Source: Lactococcus sp. S-13
Lineage (GTDB): Bacteria > Bacillota > Bacilli > Lactobacillales > Streptococcaceae
NCBI RefSeq assembly: GCF_004210295.1
Contig: NZ_SDAK01000001.1
Span: forward strand, 434,001 to 498,000
Length of the DNA stretch: 64,000 nt
Reading direction: 5' to 3'
Shown: piece after piece, positions 17,606-26,716 of the stretch
Position numbering within the stretch: position 1 is the first letter of the stretch
Layout: every line of letters starts with the position of its first letter
Notes under the pieces: model-generated
Told to the model about the DNA's origin: nothing
Seen by the model: only the letters and a program-made list of their open reading frames with translations
The model's database searches: none
Program-made: the position numbers and the translations under genes

Positions 17606-18290
17606 CGTAACCGTAAACTCCTTCCTCTTGGTCGCGGACAATTCGTCCGTTTTCAATCGCGATCACTCGATGTTTCAAGGTGTTAACGATTTGGCTGTTG
17701 TGTGTCGCCATGAGAATAGTTGTCCCTTGGAGATTGATTTTTTCCAGCAAATTCATGATTTCCCAAGAATTTTCTGGGTCAAGATTTCCTGTTGGTTCAT
17801 CGGCAATCAAAACTTTTGGTGCATTGGCAATAGATCTGGCAATCGCCACACGTTGTTGCTCCCCACCTGAAAGCTCATCTGGAAATGAACGAATCTTGTG
17901 TTTCAAGCCGACCAAATCAAGCACTTCATTGACGCGCTTTTTGATTTCACGCGGACGTTTTCCGATAACTTCCATGGCGTAAGCGATATTCTCGTACACG
18001 GTTTTCTTTGGCAAAAGCTTGTAGTCTTGGAAGACTACGCCGACTGAACGACGCAACATTGGTACGTCACGACGTCTTAATTTTGATAAATCGTAAGTTG
18101 CAACACTTCCAGAACCACGGTCGATCTTCAATTCACGATAAAGCAGTTTGATAAAGGTCGATTTCCCAGCTCCTGACGGCCCAACGATATAAGCAAATTC
18201 TCCCGGCTCGATTTCGAGCGAGATATTACGCAAAGCCGTTGTTCCATTAGAATACTTCTTGGAAACATTGCTTAGTTTTATAATACTCAT
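17598..18290 (-). CDS. ftsE: cell-division ATP-binding protein FtsE
   Basis: 230-residue ABC ATPase driving FtsX. Walker A GPSGAGKST (residues ~37-45), Q-loop VFQDYKLLP, signature LSGGEQQRVAIARS, Walker B VLIADEPTGNLDPE and switch His in MATHN are all intact. Preceded by AGGAAAGG. ftsE-ftsX overlap and form one transcript. Confidence 0.97.
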   Translation of the reverse strand: MSIIKLSNVSKKYSNGTTALRNISLEIEPGEFAYIVGPSGAGKSTFIKLLYRELKIDRGSGSVATYDLSKLRRRDVPMLRRSVGVVFQDYKLLPKKTVYENIAYAMEVIGKRPREIKKRVNEVLDLVGLKHKIRSFPDELSGGEQQRVAIARSIANAPKVLIADEPTGNLDPENSWEIMNLLEKINLQGTTILMATHNSQIVNTLKHRVIAIENGRIVRDQEEGVYGYDD

Positions 18291-18330
18291 AGTACCTTTC
18301 CTGTATAAGATTTAGCCATTTTTTGACTTT

Positions 18331-18376
18331 CGTCAGCATTTTCTCTCTGACGAAAAAATCCGTCAGTAAATGCTCT
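18331..18376 (-). repeat. composite dispersed element in ftsE leader
   Basis: CGTCAG cores at 18331 (exact 16-mer) and 18361 (one mismatch), 30 bp apart, with an inverted CTGACG at 18347. Nearly identical over about 50 bp to the copy at 54193-54237. Confidence 0.85.
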
Positions 18377-18611
18377 GAGCGAAAATGAACATTCGTTCAC
18401 ATCAGCAAATTGGTAAAAATATATTTTAATCACTATGGATGTTTTTTTCCATCTGAAAAGCCAAAAACAACAAAAGTTGCCCTTTGTTTTCACACGGTCA
18501 TTTTAAGTGTTTTCGCTAAAACTTTTAAAGCGAAACTACTTAATTATAGCAAATAAAAAGTGATTTTTAAAGACTTTTTTATTTCTTTTATTCGTTTTGA
18601 TAACAAAAGAA

Positions 18612-18646
18612 AGACAAAAATGTTTCTGCGCGCTATTGACAGAAAC
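18612..18646 (-). terminator. prfB terminator
   Basis: Minus-strand GTTTCTG/CAGAAAC stem (18640-18646 with 18622-18628) followed by ATTTTTG. Confidence 0.65.
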
Positions 18647-18655
18647 CTTTTTATC

Positions 18656-19753
18656 TTACAAATTCCAACGCAGATAAGCGTTGATAAAGCCGTCCAAATC
18701 ACCATCCATGACATTTGAAATTTGCCCTGTTTCGTAACCTGTTCGTGTGTCTTTAACCAACTGATAAGGCATAAAAACGTAAGAACGAATTTGTGAACCC
18801 CATGAAATATCGGACTGGTCACCCCGAAGTTCATCAACTTCTGCTTGTTTTTTATCCATTTCCATTTGGTAAAGTTTAGATTTCAGCATGGCCATCGCTT
18901 TGTCACGGTTACCGTACTGCGTTCTATCCATTGTTGATTGCACAACAATCCCTGTTGGAATGTGAGTCAAACGCACACCTGTTGAGACTTTATTGACATT
19001 TTGCCCACCAGCACCGCCAGAGCGGAAAGTGTCCATTTTCACATCAGCATCGCGTACTTCCACTTCAATCGAATCATCCAACTCAGGCATAACATCAACA
19101 GAAGTAAACGAAGTGTGACGACGATTGGCCGAGTCAAAAGGTGAGATGCGCACCAGACGATGCACTCCTTTTTCACCACGCAAGAAACCATAAGCATTGC
19201 GACCAGCAAAACGAATCGTTACCGACTTCAAACCAGCCACATCGCCGTCTTGATAGTCGAGAATTTCCACTTTGAAGCCATGCGCTTCACCCCAGCGAGT
19301 ATACATCCGCATGAGCATTGAACCCCAGTCTTGGGACTCGGTTCCACCTGATCCTGGATGAATTTCCAAAACCGCATTCATGTGGTCATAAGGCTGATTG
19401 AGCATGATTTCCAACTCGTAGGATTCAATTTTTTGACCAAGTGCTAGCGTCATTTCTTCCAACTCGACTTGCATTTCCTCGTCGGCTTCTTCATAAAGCA
19501 TTTCAAGCATGGTTTGCGACTCTTCAAGCATCTCATTCATGGCTTGATAGTTGTCATACTTAGCTTTTAAAGCATTTGATTCGTCAATGACCTTTTGAGC
19601 GGCCGCTTGATCATTCCAAAAATCTGGCTGTGCCATATCATTGTCCAAAAGGGCAATTTCTTCTTCTAAACGGTCAAGATCCAATGAATCACGAAAACCA
19701 TTGATTTTCTCGCCGTATCCTTCAAGTAAATTTCTAATTTCTGATAGTTCCAT
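18656..19753 (-). CDS. prfB: peptide chain release factor 2 (no programmed frameshift)
   Basis: Terminates translation at UGA and UAA. 365 residues with the RF2 stop-codon tripeptide SPF ([10 protein letters not shown]) and the catalytic GGQ ([13 protein letters not shown]). Most bacterial prfB genes need a +1 frameshift at a CTT TGA C near codon 25; here the corresponding DNA reads through in one frame ([10 protein letters not shown]) with no internal stop, so that autoregulation is absent. The ATG lies 8 bases after a minus-strand TGGTATAAT with no ribosome site, suggesting a leaderless mRNA. Confidence 0.97.
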   Translation of the reverse strand: MELSEIRNLLEGYGEKINGFRDSLDLDRLEEEIALLDNDMAQPDFWNDQAAAQKVIDESNALKAKYDNYQAMNEMLEESQTMLEMLYEEADEEMQVELEEMTLALGQKIESYELEIMLNQPYDHMNAVLEIHPGSGGTESQDWGSMLMRMYTRWGEAHGFKVEILDYQDGDVAGLKSVTIRFAGRNAYGFLRGEKGVHRLVRISPFDSANRRHTSFTSVDVMPELDDSIEVEVRDADVKMDTFRSGGAGGQNVNKVSTGVRLTHIPTGIVVQSTMDRTQYGNRDKAMAMLKSKLYQMEMDKKQAEVDELRGDQSDISWGSQIRSYVFMPYQLVKDTRTGYETGQISNVMDGDLDGFINAYLRWNL

Positions 19754-19760
19754 AAGAGCT

Positions 19761-19769
19761 ATTATACCA
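19761..19769 (-). promoter_or_regulatory. extended -10 of prfB
   Basis: Minus-strand TGGTATAAT ending 7 bases before the prfB ATG, so the expected transcription start falls on or next to the start codon. Confidence 0.65.
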
Positions 19770-19827
19770 TATTAGACGGCTATAAAACTAAAACGAACTT
19801 GATGGTCAAGTCATTTAAGTTCAAAAA

Positions 19828-21153
19828 CTATTTTTCCTTATCCAAAAGCTCGAACCCTTTTCGTTCTGGACTTTTCCAGGTACCAGAGCCCAAACCTAAA
19901 ATTGTTTTTACCGCAGGAACAAAAGTAGTTACAATAGTCAGGGCATTCATGACCCAATAAAAAAGCATATAGAGAGGGGCAAAAAACAAATACTTGAGTT
20001 TCCGTCCACCATCATCCACAATCAATGAAGCCAGCAACTGAAAAGTTCCCGAAATCATCTCAAAACAAACAAAGAGAAAGGACATGGTCAACATATGATA
20101 AATCCGTTCCAGATTTCCAGTAGCCGCAAAATAGAGCAAAGACCAAACAAAAATCGCAGAAGAAATCCAGAAAAAGAAAGACCAAATAATACTAAAAGTT
20201 TGATCGACAAACATCACTGTCCGCCCAATATTTTCAAAAGGATGCCTCAAGATTTTACGAAAATTCGTCAACCAAACCTCTGTTCCCCCTTTGGCCCAAC
20301 GTTTTCGCTGCCGGTAGAGCATTGTGAGCGACTCTGGCACTTCCATAAAGAACATGATTTCTGGAGCAAAAAAGGAAAGCCAACCGTCCATTTGGTGATC
20401 CCAAGCGATAGAAATATCCTCAGTTGCCCGATCTTGCCGGAACAAACCAACTGCAATCAAGGCATCTTTACGATACATCGTATTTGCCCCGCTATAAGCA
20501 TAAATACTGCCCAAAACGCCCTGTTGCGTCCGCTTAATCACCCCAACAATGCTGGTAAATTCAACAGTCTGTGATTTAGCAATCAATTTTGCTCGATTTT
20601 GGACATCCATATTGGCCGTAACTGCCGAAATATTTGTTGAATCTGGTCGAATGAAATAGTTGACATAGCGATTCAAAGCTTCTGGTTCAGGGACAGTGTC
20701 TGCATCATTACTCAAAATCAACTCCCCCTTGGCAAAAGCCAACCCCACATTGAAAGCGTGCGCCTTGCCTTTATTCTTAGCAATCCGAATCACGCGTAAT
20801 TTAGGATATTTTTTCTGTAAATTGGCTAAAAGTTCTGGCGTACGGTCTGTGGATCCGTCATCTGTGACCAAAACTTCGTAATTTTCGTAGTTGATTTTGG
20901 TCATCAGATAATTAATTGTATTTTCAATAACCACTTCTTCGTTATGAGCAGGCACCATGATTGTAATCAGGGGTTCGATTTCAACAGGAATTTCATCCCA
21001 GACTTCTTGCTTGTATTTAAACAAAAAAGTGTAGCACCACACACCAATAAACCAGGCAAAACCACCCAAAATAGGATAAGTTATCAAGACTAAAAAGATA
21101 AAAATTAAAAGATAATCAATGATTTGGTTTCCTGTTTGTATGAAACTAAACAT
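19828..21153 (-). CDS. processive family 2 glycosyltransferase (PgaC/IcaA-like)
   Basis: Membrane polysaccharide synthase. Two N-terminal helices, then a GT-A domain with VTDDGSTDRT, SNDADTVPE, TED and the processive-enzyme signature RQRKRWAKGG (residues ~290), then three or four C-terminal helices; 441 residues. This is the layout of poly-N-acetylglucosamine synthases, but the sugar cannot be read from sequence. The ATG overlaps the stop of the upstream small membrane protein, with AAGGAG before it. There is no deacetylase or export gene nearby. Confidence 0.88.
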   Translation of the reverse strand: MFSFIQTGNQIIDYLLIFIFLVLITYPILGGFAWFIGVWCYTFLFKYKQEVWDEIPVEIEPLITIMVPAHNEEVVIENTINYLMTKINYENYEVLVTDDGSTDRTPELLANLQKKYPKLRVIRIAKNKGKAHAFNVGLAFAKGELILSNDADTVPEPEALNRYVNYFIRPDSTNISAVTANMDVQNRAKLIAKSQTVEFTSIVGVIKRTQQGVLGSIYAYSGANTMYRKDALIAVGLFRQDRATEDISIAWDHQMDGWLSFFAPEIMFFMEVPESLTMLYRQRKRWAKGGTEVWLTNFRKILRHPFENIGRTVMFVDQTFSIIWSFFFWISSAIFVWSLLYFAATGNLERIYHMLTMSFLFVCFEMISGTFQLLASLIVDDGGRKLKYLFFAPLYMLFYWVMNALTIVTTFVPAVKTILGLGSGTWKSPERKGFELLDKEK

Positions 21154-21655
21154 CTTTTTCTCCTTTCTGATAAAGCTTTTGGATAAAATCTGTTTCTAAA
21201 TTTTGTTCTTTACTGACCACATAATAGCAGACATTTTCACGAAATTCTTTAGAACCAAAGCGTTCCTCGTAGGCTTTTTCTAATAAATCCCGACGATGTT
21301 TCACTTGTTTAACATCATATTGTTCTTTTTTTTGCAAATGATTTTTAAAGCGATGATTATTCCAAAAAGTCAGTGTGATATAAAAAATAAGGAGAAACAC
21401 AAAAGAGATAGAAAGAAAAATCAGCAAAAAGAGCAAAGTCGTTTTTTCTTCTTCATAGATAACAAAATGACGCAAATCTGCTCGCTCAGGAAAAACAAGT
21501 GGAAAAAGCAACCACAAAAACGGCAGAATCAGCCCACACCAGCCCAAAAATGCAACAAAAGTCTGGAAAATTCGCTGACGAAAATGTCCTTTACTAAAAT
21601 AAGGATCATTAATCAAAATTTTTTCTGCATCAGCACGACTAAGCCGTCTTTTCAT
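21146..21655 (-). CDS. small membrane partner of the glycosyltransferase (PgaD/IcaD-like)
   Basis: 169 residues with two transmembrane helices (~30-52 and ~72-98) followed by a charged cytoplasmic tail. Sequence similarity to PgaD is not strong; the call rests on size, topology and its translational coupling to the synthase gene (8-base overlap). GAGGAAGAG ribosome site. Confidence 0.55.
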   Translation of the reverse strand: MKRRLSRADAEKILINDPYFSKGHFRQRIFQTFVAFLGWCGLILPFLWLLFPLVFPERADLRHFVIYEEEKTTLLFLLIFLSISFVFLLIFYITLTFWNNHRFKNHLQKKEQYDVKQVKHRRDLLEKAYEERFGSKEFRENVCYYVVSKEQNLETDFIQKLYQKGEKDV

Positions 21656-21854
21656 GGCTCTTCCTCTTTTTCTTTTAATTTGAGATATTTGTAATTTATT
21701 AAATACCTTCTTTAATTATCCCACTTTCTTTTGACTTTTAATAATTTTTAGATTACAATTTTTGCACGAATAAGCGCTGGATTTTGAACAGCTAAAACTG
21801 CTAGACAACTAGAAAATCCTCAAGCTCTTAGCTCAGGGCTTTCCTAGCATTTCG

Positions 21855-21863
21855 TGCTATAAT
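21855..21863 (+). promoter_or_regulatory. extended -10 of the phosphoesterase gene
   Basis: TGCTATAAT ending 7 bases before the ATG at 21871, with no ribosome site between: a leaderless arrangement. Confidence 0.55.
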
Positions 21864-21870
21864 TCTATCT

Positions 21871-22770
21871 ATGACTAAACAAAGAAAATTAGCGATTATT
21901 TCAGATTTCCATCTGGATAGCAATGCTTTTTCGACCGATGAATTACAGATTTTTGTGGATTTACTCATGGAATTGAACATTACAGATTTGCATTTTGCTG
22001 GAGATATTTCAAATGATTTCTGGAAAATTTCTGAGCCGTTTTTTACGCAAATAAAAACGCTGACGCCACTTTCTGTCACTTTCAATCTGGGAAATCATGA
22101 TATGGTAGGCCTTAATGAAGATGAAATTGCTCAGAGTAATTTTCAAGTCACTTATTTTGCTGACACAGCTTTTGTTAGTTTTCACGGTTGGTACGATTAC
22201 TCCTTGATGGACGGTGCAATTGATCCCGCAAAAATTCTTGCCTTTAAAAATGCTTTTTATTTTGATCGCAAAATCAAGCGCGCTTTTGACGATGTCACAA
22301 CGACCCAAAATGAACTTTCAGAGCTAGAGAATTTACTGACGAAACTTTCTGAAAATCCGTCAGTAAAAAAGATTGTCGTCAGCACCCATTTTGTGCCACA
22401 TCAGCAATTTATCATTAACAGCCGGTATGAAAAGTTTGCGCGCTTCAATGCTTACCTAGGCTCACAACATTTTCATGAGCTTTTTGTTCAATTTCCCAAA
22501 ATCACCGACGTTGTTTTCGGACATCTCCATCAACGCCGAAAAGAAATGACCATTGACGGGATTCATTATCAGTCCAAACCGCTTGGTTATGCTTACGAAT
22601 GGCAACTTATCAGTGATTTTTTACTGACCTATCCCCACTTTCAAATCAAAGAAAACTGGCACTTACGCAAACGCTACAACAATTTACGTCAGTCCAATGA
22701 ATGGCAGAACTTTCGTCAGAAGCATCTCGCAGAAGAATTTCGGCGTGCTTTAGTAATTTTTGAATTTTAA
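21871..22770 (+). CDS. calcineurin-like metallophosphoesterase
   Basis: 299-residue two-metal phosphoesterase. Motifs in order: ISDFHLDS (~10), AGDISNDF (~50), LGNHDM (~76), STHFVPH (~172) and FGHLHQR (~218), a complete metal-binding set. Substrate unknown. Residues ~150-170 (ELENLLTKLSENPSVKK) are encoded by an exact copy of the dispersed element plus an inverted one (22326-22363), and another core follows at 22378. Appears to be a single-gene leaderless transcript. Confidence 0.88.
   Translation: MTKQRKLAIISDFHLDSNAFSTDELQIFVDLLMELNITDLHFAGDISNDFWKISEPFFTQIKTLTPLSVTFNLGNHDMVGLNEDEIAQSNFQVTYFADTAFVSFHGWYDYSLMDGAIDPAKILAFKNAFYFDRKIKRAFDDVTTTQNELSELENLLTKLSENPSVKKIVVSTHFVPHQQFIINSRYEKFARFNAYLGSQHFHELFVQFPKITDVVFGHLHQRRKEMTIDGIHYQSKPLGYAYEWQLISDFLLTYPHFQIKENWHLRKRYNNLRQSNEWQNFRQKHLAEEFRRALVIFEF
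22326..22383 (+). repeat. dispersed element inside phosphoesterase gene
   Basis: Exact 16-mer at 22326-22341, inverted cores at 22358 and 22378. The 24 bases beginning GAGCTAGAGAATTTACTGAC at 22321 also occur in the nrdE-nrdF gap (10155 onward). Confidence 0.85.
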
Positions 22771-22915
22771 AAATTACTAACGTTCTGAATAAAAATATTT
22801 AACATTCAGATAAGAAAAAGCTATCGCTAACTTTTTCCCGAAGACTATAATAAAAATCATCAACATTTGAGTTGAATTATTATATCTTTTGGAGGGACAA
22901 TCAAAGAATCATTTT

Positions 22916-22944
22916 AAAAACCTGTCAGTCATGACAGGTTTTTT
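22916..22944 (+). terminator. terminator before tetR
   Basis: AAAAACCTGTCA pairs with TGACAGG-T5 around a 4-nt loop. It follows a 145-bp stretch that contains a good ribosome site (TTGGAGGG, ~22880) but no reading frame behind it. Confidence 0.85.
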
Positions 22945-22957
22945 ATAATCAAATTAG

Positions 22958-23009
22958 TTGTGTCCAGCACAAAAATAAGTTATTCTAATCATAGACCGAA
23001 CGGTCGGTT
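22958..23009 (+). promoter_or_regulatory. promoter and TetR operator
   Basis: TTGTGT (22958-22963) and TATTCT (22981-22986), 17-bp spacer. A palindrome ACCGA-ACGG-TCGGT (22995-23008) lies over the expected transcription start, a typical place for an autoregulating TetR repressor. Confidence 0.65.
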
Positions 23010-23044
23010 AGTAATCGACTGATTAACAATAGAAAGGGCTGAAG

Positions 23045-23620
23045 ATGTCAGAAACAAAAAATCGTATCTTGGCAGTAGCAACTCAACTGTTTTGTGAAAA
23101 AGGCTATCATGCGACCTCTGTCAGAGATGTTATGGAAGCGACCAAAGCCAGCAAAAGTCAGTTTTACTACTACTTCCCCGCCAAAAAAGATTTGGTGCTG
23201 GCTGTGATTGACCGACATTTCACCCAGTGGAAAAGCGAGTGTTTTGAAGGGATTTTGCAAAAGCAAAACAATCCTGACGAGGCATTGGAGGCTATGCTTG
23301 ACTGGATTTATCAAAGTCATGTCAATCAGTTGACCCACTATGGCTGCCCTGTTGGTAACCTGATCATCGAGTTAGCAGCAAATGACGCTGAAAGTCGGGC
23401 AGCTCTACAAGCATTTTATGGACAATGGATAGCTCTACTCACCGAAAAGTTCACTGCTTTACAAGTTGAAAAGCCTAACATCCAAGCTCAACAGCTCATT
23501 GCAGGCATCCAAGGCAGTATTTTACTTTTGAAATTATCCCAAGATTTGACCGTCTTAAAAGATAATTTTGACGAGTTAAAAATAAAAATTGCACAAATGA
23601 AATTGAGTTCGACTTCCTAG
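23045..23620 (+). CDS. TetR/AcrR transcriptional regulator (YxaF/LmrA-like)
   Basis: 191 residues. N-terminal TetR helix-turn-helix (SVRDVMEATKASKSQFYYYF, residues ~25-44) and a C-terminal ligand domain with HYGCPVGNLIIELA, characteristic of the YxaF/LmrA subgroup. The conserved Cys in GCPVGN could be a redox or electrophile sensor (inference). It starts an operon with the two disulfide reductases downstream and has its own operator. Confidence 0.9.
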   Translation: MSETKNRILAVATQLFCEKGYHATSVRDVMEATKASKSQFYYYFPAKKDLVLAVIDRHFTQWKSECFEGILQKQNNPDEALEAMLDWIYQSHVNQLTHYGCPVGNLIIELAANDAESRAALQAFYGQWIALLTEKFTALQVEKPNIQAQQLIAGIQGSILLLKLSQDLTVLKDNFDELKIKIAQMKLSSTS

Positions 23621-23660
23621 AAACTGGGCGGTCGCACATCTTTATTAGGAGGTAACCTAA

Positions 23661-24968
23661 ATGGAAAATTTTGATGTTATTATCATTGGCTCTGGCCCTG
23701 CCGGTGCTGCGATGGCGAGTGGTTTAGCCAGTCAAGGCAAGAAAGTCGGCTTAGTCGAGCGCGACAAATGGGGCGGAACTTGTCCCAACTACGGCTGCGA
23801 TCCGACCAAGATCATGATGTCCGCCGTTGAAACGCTCAATCATGCCAAAGACATGAAGCTTTCTGGCGTTCACGGTGAACTAAAGCTGGACTGGTCGGAG
23901 CTGATGGCTCGTAAAAATGCCTACACATCGCCTTTTTCCGACAATTATAAAGGACAACTAGACAAGTCAAAAAACATCACCGCCCTGACAGGCACCGCTA
24001 CTTTTACGGTGGATAAAAAGTTGCAGGTGGGTCATCACGTTTATTCGGCCGCACACTATATCATCGCTACGGGACAGAAACCCAGCTATCCTAAATTTTT
24101 AGGCAATGAATTTTTCAACACTAGTAATGATTTTCTGAGTTTGGAAAAATTACCAGCCAGCATGATTATTTTAGGCACAGGCTATGTTGCTTTGGAACTA
24201 GCGCAAATTGCTACAGCTGCTGGAAGCAAAGTGACCCTAGTCGCTCGGCGAAAACGTCATATCAACGGCTTTGACGATGAACTAGCTCAAGCTTTCTTGA
24301 AACAAATCGAATCAGCTGGTATTGAGATTGTAGAAGATTTTGTCACGGAAAAGGCAGAGAAGACTGGAGAGGGTTATCAGATTCTATCTTCTGACGGGAG
24401 AAAATTGACCGCTGCTTATCTCTTGGTTGCCACGGGTCGTATTCCTGCCATTGAACATCTGGGACTTGAAAATGTGGGAGTACAAACGACTTCTCATGGT
24501 ATTGTTGCCAACAAATTTTTGCAAACAAGCAATCCTAAAATTTATGCTATCGGCGATGTTTTGGATAAAACACAGCCTAGATTGACCCCTGTAGCAGGCT
24601 ATGAAGCACGCTACCTACTAAAAAATCTCTATGCCAAAAATCCAAATCCTATCAGTCATCCAGCAACACCAAGCCTTATCTTTGGTAGCTCTAAATTGGC
24701 TCAAATTGGTAGCACAGAAGGCAAGACACAAGTCCTTGACATGACCAATTGGTATACTTACAAGCGTGTGGCTGATCCTAAAGCATTAGCCAAAGTTACA
24801 ACAAATGCTAAAGGTCAAATCATCGGTGCCACAGTCTTATCAACTTTGGCTGACGAAATCATTAACTACCTTGCCTTTTTGATTAACCAAAAAATTGATG
24901 CCAAGGACATTCAAAATCAGATTTTGGCTTATCCAACAGCTGCGTCAGATTTGCAATATTTGTATTAA
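23661..24968 (+). CDS. FAD/NAD(P) disulfide oxidoreductase (class I)
   Basis: 435 residues, glutathione-reductase fold. FAD-binding GSGPAGAAMA (residues ~10-19), redox-active pair Cys41-PNYG-Cys46 in GGTCPNYGCDPTK, NAD(P)-binding GTGYVALELA (~177) and the ATG/GD motifs for FAD. The catalytic C-terminal His-Glu pair usual in glutathione reductase is not obvious: the end reads LAYPTAASDL, so the partner acid-base differs. Substrate unknown. AGGAGGTAA ribosome site; 40 bases after tetR. Confidence 0.88.
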   Translation: MENFDVIIIGSGPAGAAMASGLASQGKKVGLVERDKWGGTCPNYGCDPTKIMMSAVETLNHAKDMKLSGVHGELKLDWSELMARKNAYTSPFSDNYKGQLDKSKNITALTGTATFTVDKKLQVGHHVYSAAHYIIATGQKPSYPKFLGNEFFNTSNDFLSLEKLPASMIILGTGYVALELAQIATAAGSKVTLVARRKRHINGFDDELAQAFLKQIESAGIEIVEDFVTEKAEKTGEGYQILSSDGRKLTAAYLLVATGRIPAIEHLGLENVGVQTTSHGIVANKFLQTSNPKIYAIGDVLDKTQPRLTPVAGYEARYLLKNLYAKNPNPISHPATPSLIFGSSKLAQIGSTEGKTQVLDMTNWYTYKRVADPKALAKVTTNAKGQIIGATVLSTLADEIINYLAFLINQKIDAKDIQNQILAYPTAASDLQYLY

Positions 24969-25199
24969 GATGAAGCAACAAAAGAAAAATTAGCCACGAT
25001 TAAACCCGTCCGTTTTGTACTGGGTTTTGACCACGACTTTCCTGAAAAAATGGAAGGGGTGGATACTTGTGGTGATCTTATTTCACGCTGTCAAAACAAT
25101 CAGCGAAAATTTCTTGGTTGTTGATTGTCGTGGAAATCGGTTAATAAATAAATATAGTAAAGAAAGGAATTGAGTTCGCCCTCCTTGAAAGCTCTGAAA
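24969..25199 (+). pseudogene. remnant of an unidentified gene
   Basis: Directly after the oxidoreductase stop, in the same frame, the DNA codes DEATKEKLATIKPVRFVLGF and more until a TGA near 25124. A +1 shift near 25072 continues the sense as VILFHAVKTISENFLVVDCR up to a stop near 25173. Protein-like composition in two frames without a start suggests a 3' gene fragment. Family not recognised. Confidence 0.4.
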
Positions 25200-25230
25200 A
25201 TATCAGGGAAAGCGAACTTGCCTCTTAATC

Positions 25231-26571
25231 ATGAACACATTAAACTTTACAAATCTTATCGTTGGTTGGGGTAAGGGCGGTAAAACCTTGGCTAAATTCT
25301 TGGCCGCTCGCGGCGAATCAGTCGCTCTTATTGAGCAGTCTCCTAAAATGTATGGCGGAACTTGCATCAACATCGCCTGCATTCCTTCAAAATTCTTGAT
25401 TACACGTAGCGAGCGCGGGATGGATTTTGCTAAGGCGGCTGAGTCAAAAGCAGAATTTATCGCCAAACTCAATCACAAAAATTATCATCTGTTGGCTGAT
25501 GAGGAATGTGTGACAATCATCAACGGACGGGCACGTTTTACGTCGAATCGTGAAATTGAAGTGACGGCGGGTGATGATTTACTCAGAGTTACTGGTGAGC
25601 GGATTTTCATTAATACGGGGGCAACACCGATTGTTCCAGATTTAGCAGGCTTGGCAGATAATCCGAATGTCTTGACTTCGACGGAACTTTTGGATTTGAA
25701 AGAAAAACCTGAACAGTTGGTTATCATGGGGGCTGGTTTCATCAGTTTGGAATTTGCTTCAATGTTTGCTGGTTTTGGTAGTAAGGTAACGGTGCTGGAT
25801 CTGCGCTCTGAATTTCTACCTCGGGAAGATGAGGATGTGGCTCAGCGCGTTAGGTCTGATCTTGAAGCGCGTGGTGTGGACTTCCGCTTAGGGGTGACTT
25901 TTGATAAAGTGGCGGAAAATGAACTTTTCATCACGGAAAATGGCACAAAAACTGCTGTCAAATTTGACAAACTTTTGGTGGCTACGGGGCGTAAAGCAAG
26001 TACTGAAGGTCTTGGACTAGAAAATACTGATATTGAGCTGAATGGACGGGGCGAGATTGTCGTAACTGACAAACTGGAAACGACAGCTGAAAATGTCTGG
26101 GCCATTGGTGATGTGCATGGTGGCCCACAATTTACCTACACTTCACTGGATGATTTCCGTATTTTACAAAGCCAGCTTTATGGCGACCAATCAAGAACGC
26201 TAGCTGATCGTGATGTGCTCTCAACTAATGTTTTCATCGAGCCAAGTTTGGCTGAGGTTGGACTGAATGAAAAAGCGGCTAAGACGGCTGGGATTCCCTA
26301 TCGTTTGTTCAAAATGGATACTTCAGCTATTGTCAAAGCCAATCTTATCGCTCAACCGCAAGGTTTGCTCAAGGCGCTGGTTAATCCTGCTGATGACACA
26401 ATCTTGGGAGCGACGCTTTATATGCCTGAGGGGCATGAGATTATCAATCTCATCAGTCTGGCCATGAAGACTAAACTACCTTATACTATGATTCGCGACC
26501 ATATTTTCACACACCCAACGATTTCTGAAGGGTTGAATGACTTATTTGCGGCTGGAAATGAAGTGAAATAA
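25231..26571 (+). CDS. flavin disulfide reductase, RclA / hypothiocyanous-acid reductase-like
   Basis: 446 residues, same fold as the gene at 23661 but a different subfamily. Redox pair Cys45-INIA-Cys50 in GGTCINIACIPSK, variant FAD loop VGWGKGGKTLAKFLAARG, NAD(P) loop GAGFISLEFASMFAGFG, and a canonical C-terminal HPTISEGLND with the His that RclA-type enzymes use. The streptococcal hypothiocyanite reductase has the same INIACIPSK signature, so detoxification of HOSCN or related oxidants is the best guess. No good ribosome site before the ATG; an imperfect AGTTCGC/GCGAACT stem (25171-25220) covers the leader. Confidence 0.85.
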   Translation: MNTLNFTNLIVGWGKGGKTLAKFLAARGESVALIEQSPKMYGGTCINIACIPSKFLITRSERGMDFAKAAESKAEFIAKLNHKNYHLLADEECVTIINGRARFTSNREIEVTAGDDLLRVTGERIFINTGATPIVPDLAGLADNPNVLTSTELLDLKEKPEQLVIMGAGFISLEFASMFAGFGSKVTVLDLRSEFLPREDEDVAQRVRSDLEARGVDFRLGVTFDKVAENELFITENGTKTAVKFDKLLVATGRKASTEGLGLENTDIELNGRGEIVVTDKLETTAENVWAIGDVHGGPQFTYTSLDDFRILQSQLYGDQSRTLADRDVLSTNVFIEPSLAEVGLNEKAAKTAGIPYRLFKMDTSAIVKANLIAQPQGLLKALVNPADDTILGATLYMPEGHEIINLISLAMKTKLPYTMIRDHIFTHPTISEGLNDLFAAGNEVK

Positions 26572-26574
26572 AGC

Positions 26575-26609
26575 AAAAAGTGATTTGGAGAATTTTCAAG
26601 TCACTTTTT
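26575..26609 (+). terminator. terminator after the reductase gene
   Basis: AAAAAGTGA (26575-26583) pairs with TCACTTTTT (26601-26609). Confidence 0.8.
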
Positions 26610-26668
26610 CTTATTCTTATGAGAAATTTATAAAAAATTCACAAGCACTATCAATTTTTATAAAAAAA

Positions 26669-26677
26669 TGGTATAAT
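26669..26677 (+). promoter_or_regulatory. extended -10 of the DUF402 gene
   Basis: TGGTATAAT, 40 bases before the start codon. Confidence 0.6.
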
Positions 26678-26716
26678 TATTGACGAGAACTTTGAATTGA
26701 GAAAGTGAGAACGGCC

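Larger units (their letters stand above)
18291..18655. other. intergenic region prfB-ftsE (365 bp)
   Basis: No gene. From right to left it holds the prfB terminator (18612-18646), an extended -10 for ftsE (minus-strand TGCTATAAT, 18543-18551) with no good -35, and the composite dispersed element at 18331-18376 within the ftsE leader. The leader is therefore about 240 nt long. Confidence 0.7.

Noticed and set aside
18656-19753. Programmed frameshift in prfB
   Set aside because: The frame is continuous and no CTT TGA C site is present.
22860-22915. Small gene behind the TTGGAGGG site near 22880
   Set aside because: No ATG, GTG or TTG follows at a usable distance before a stop codon.
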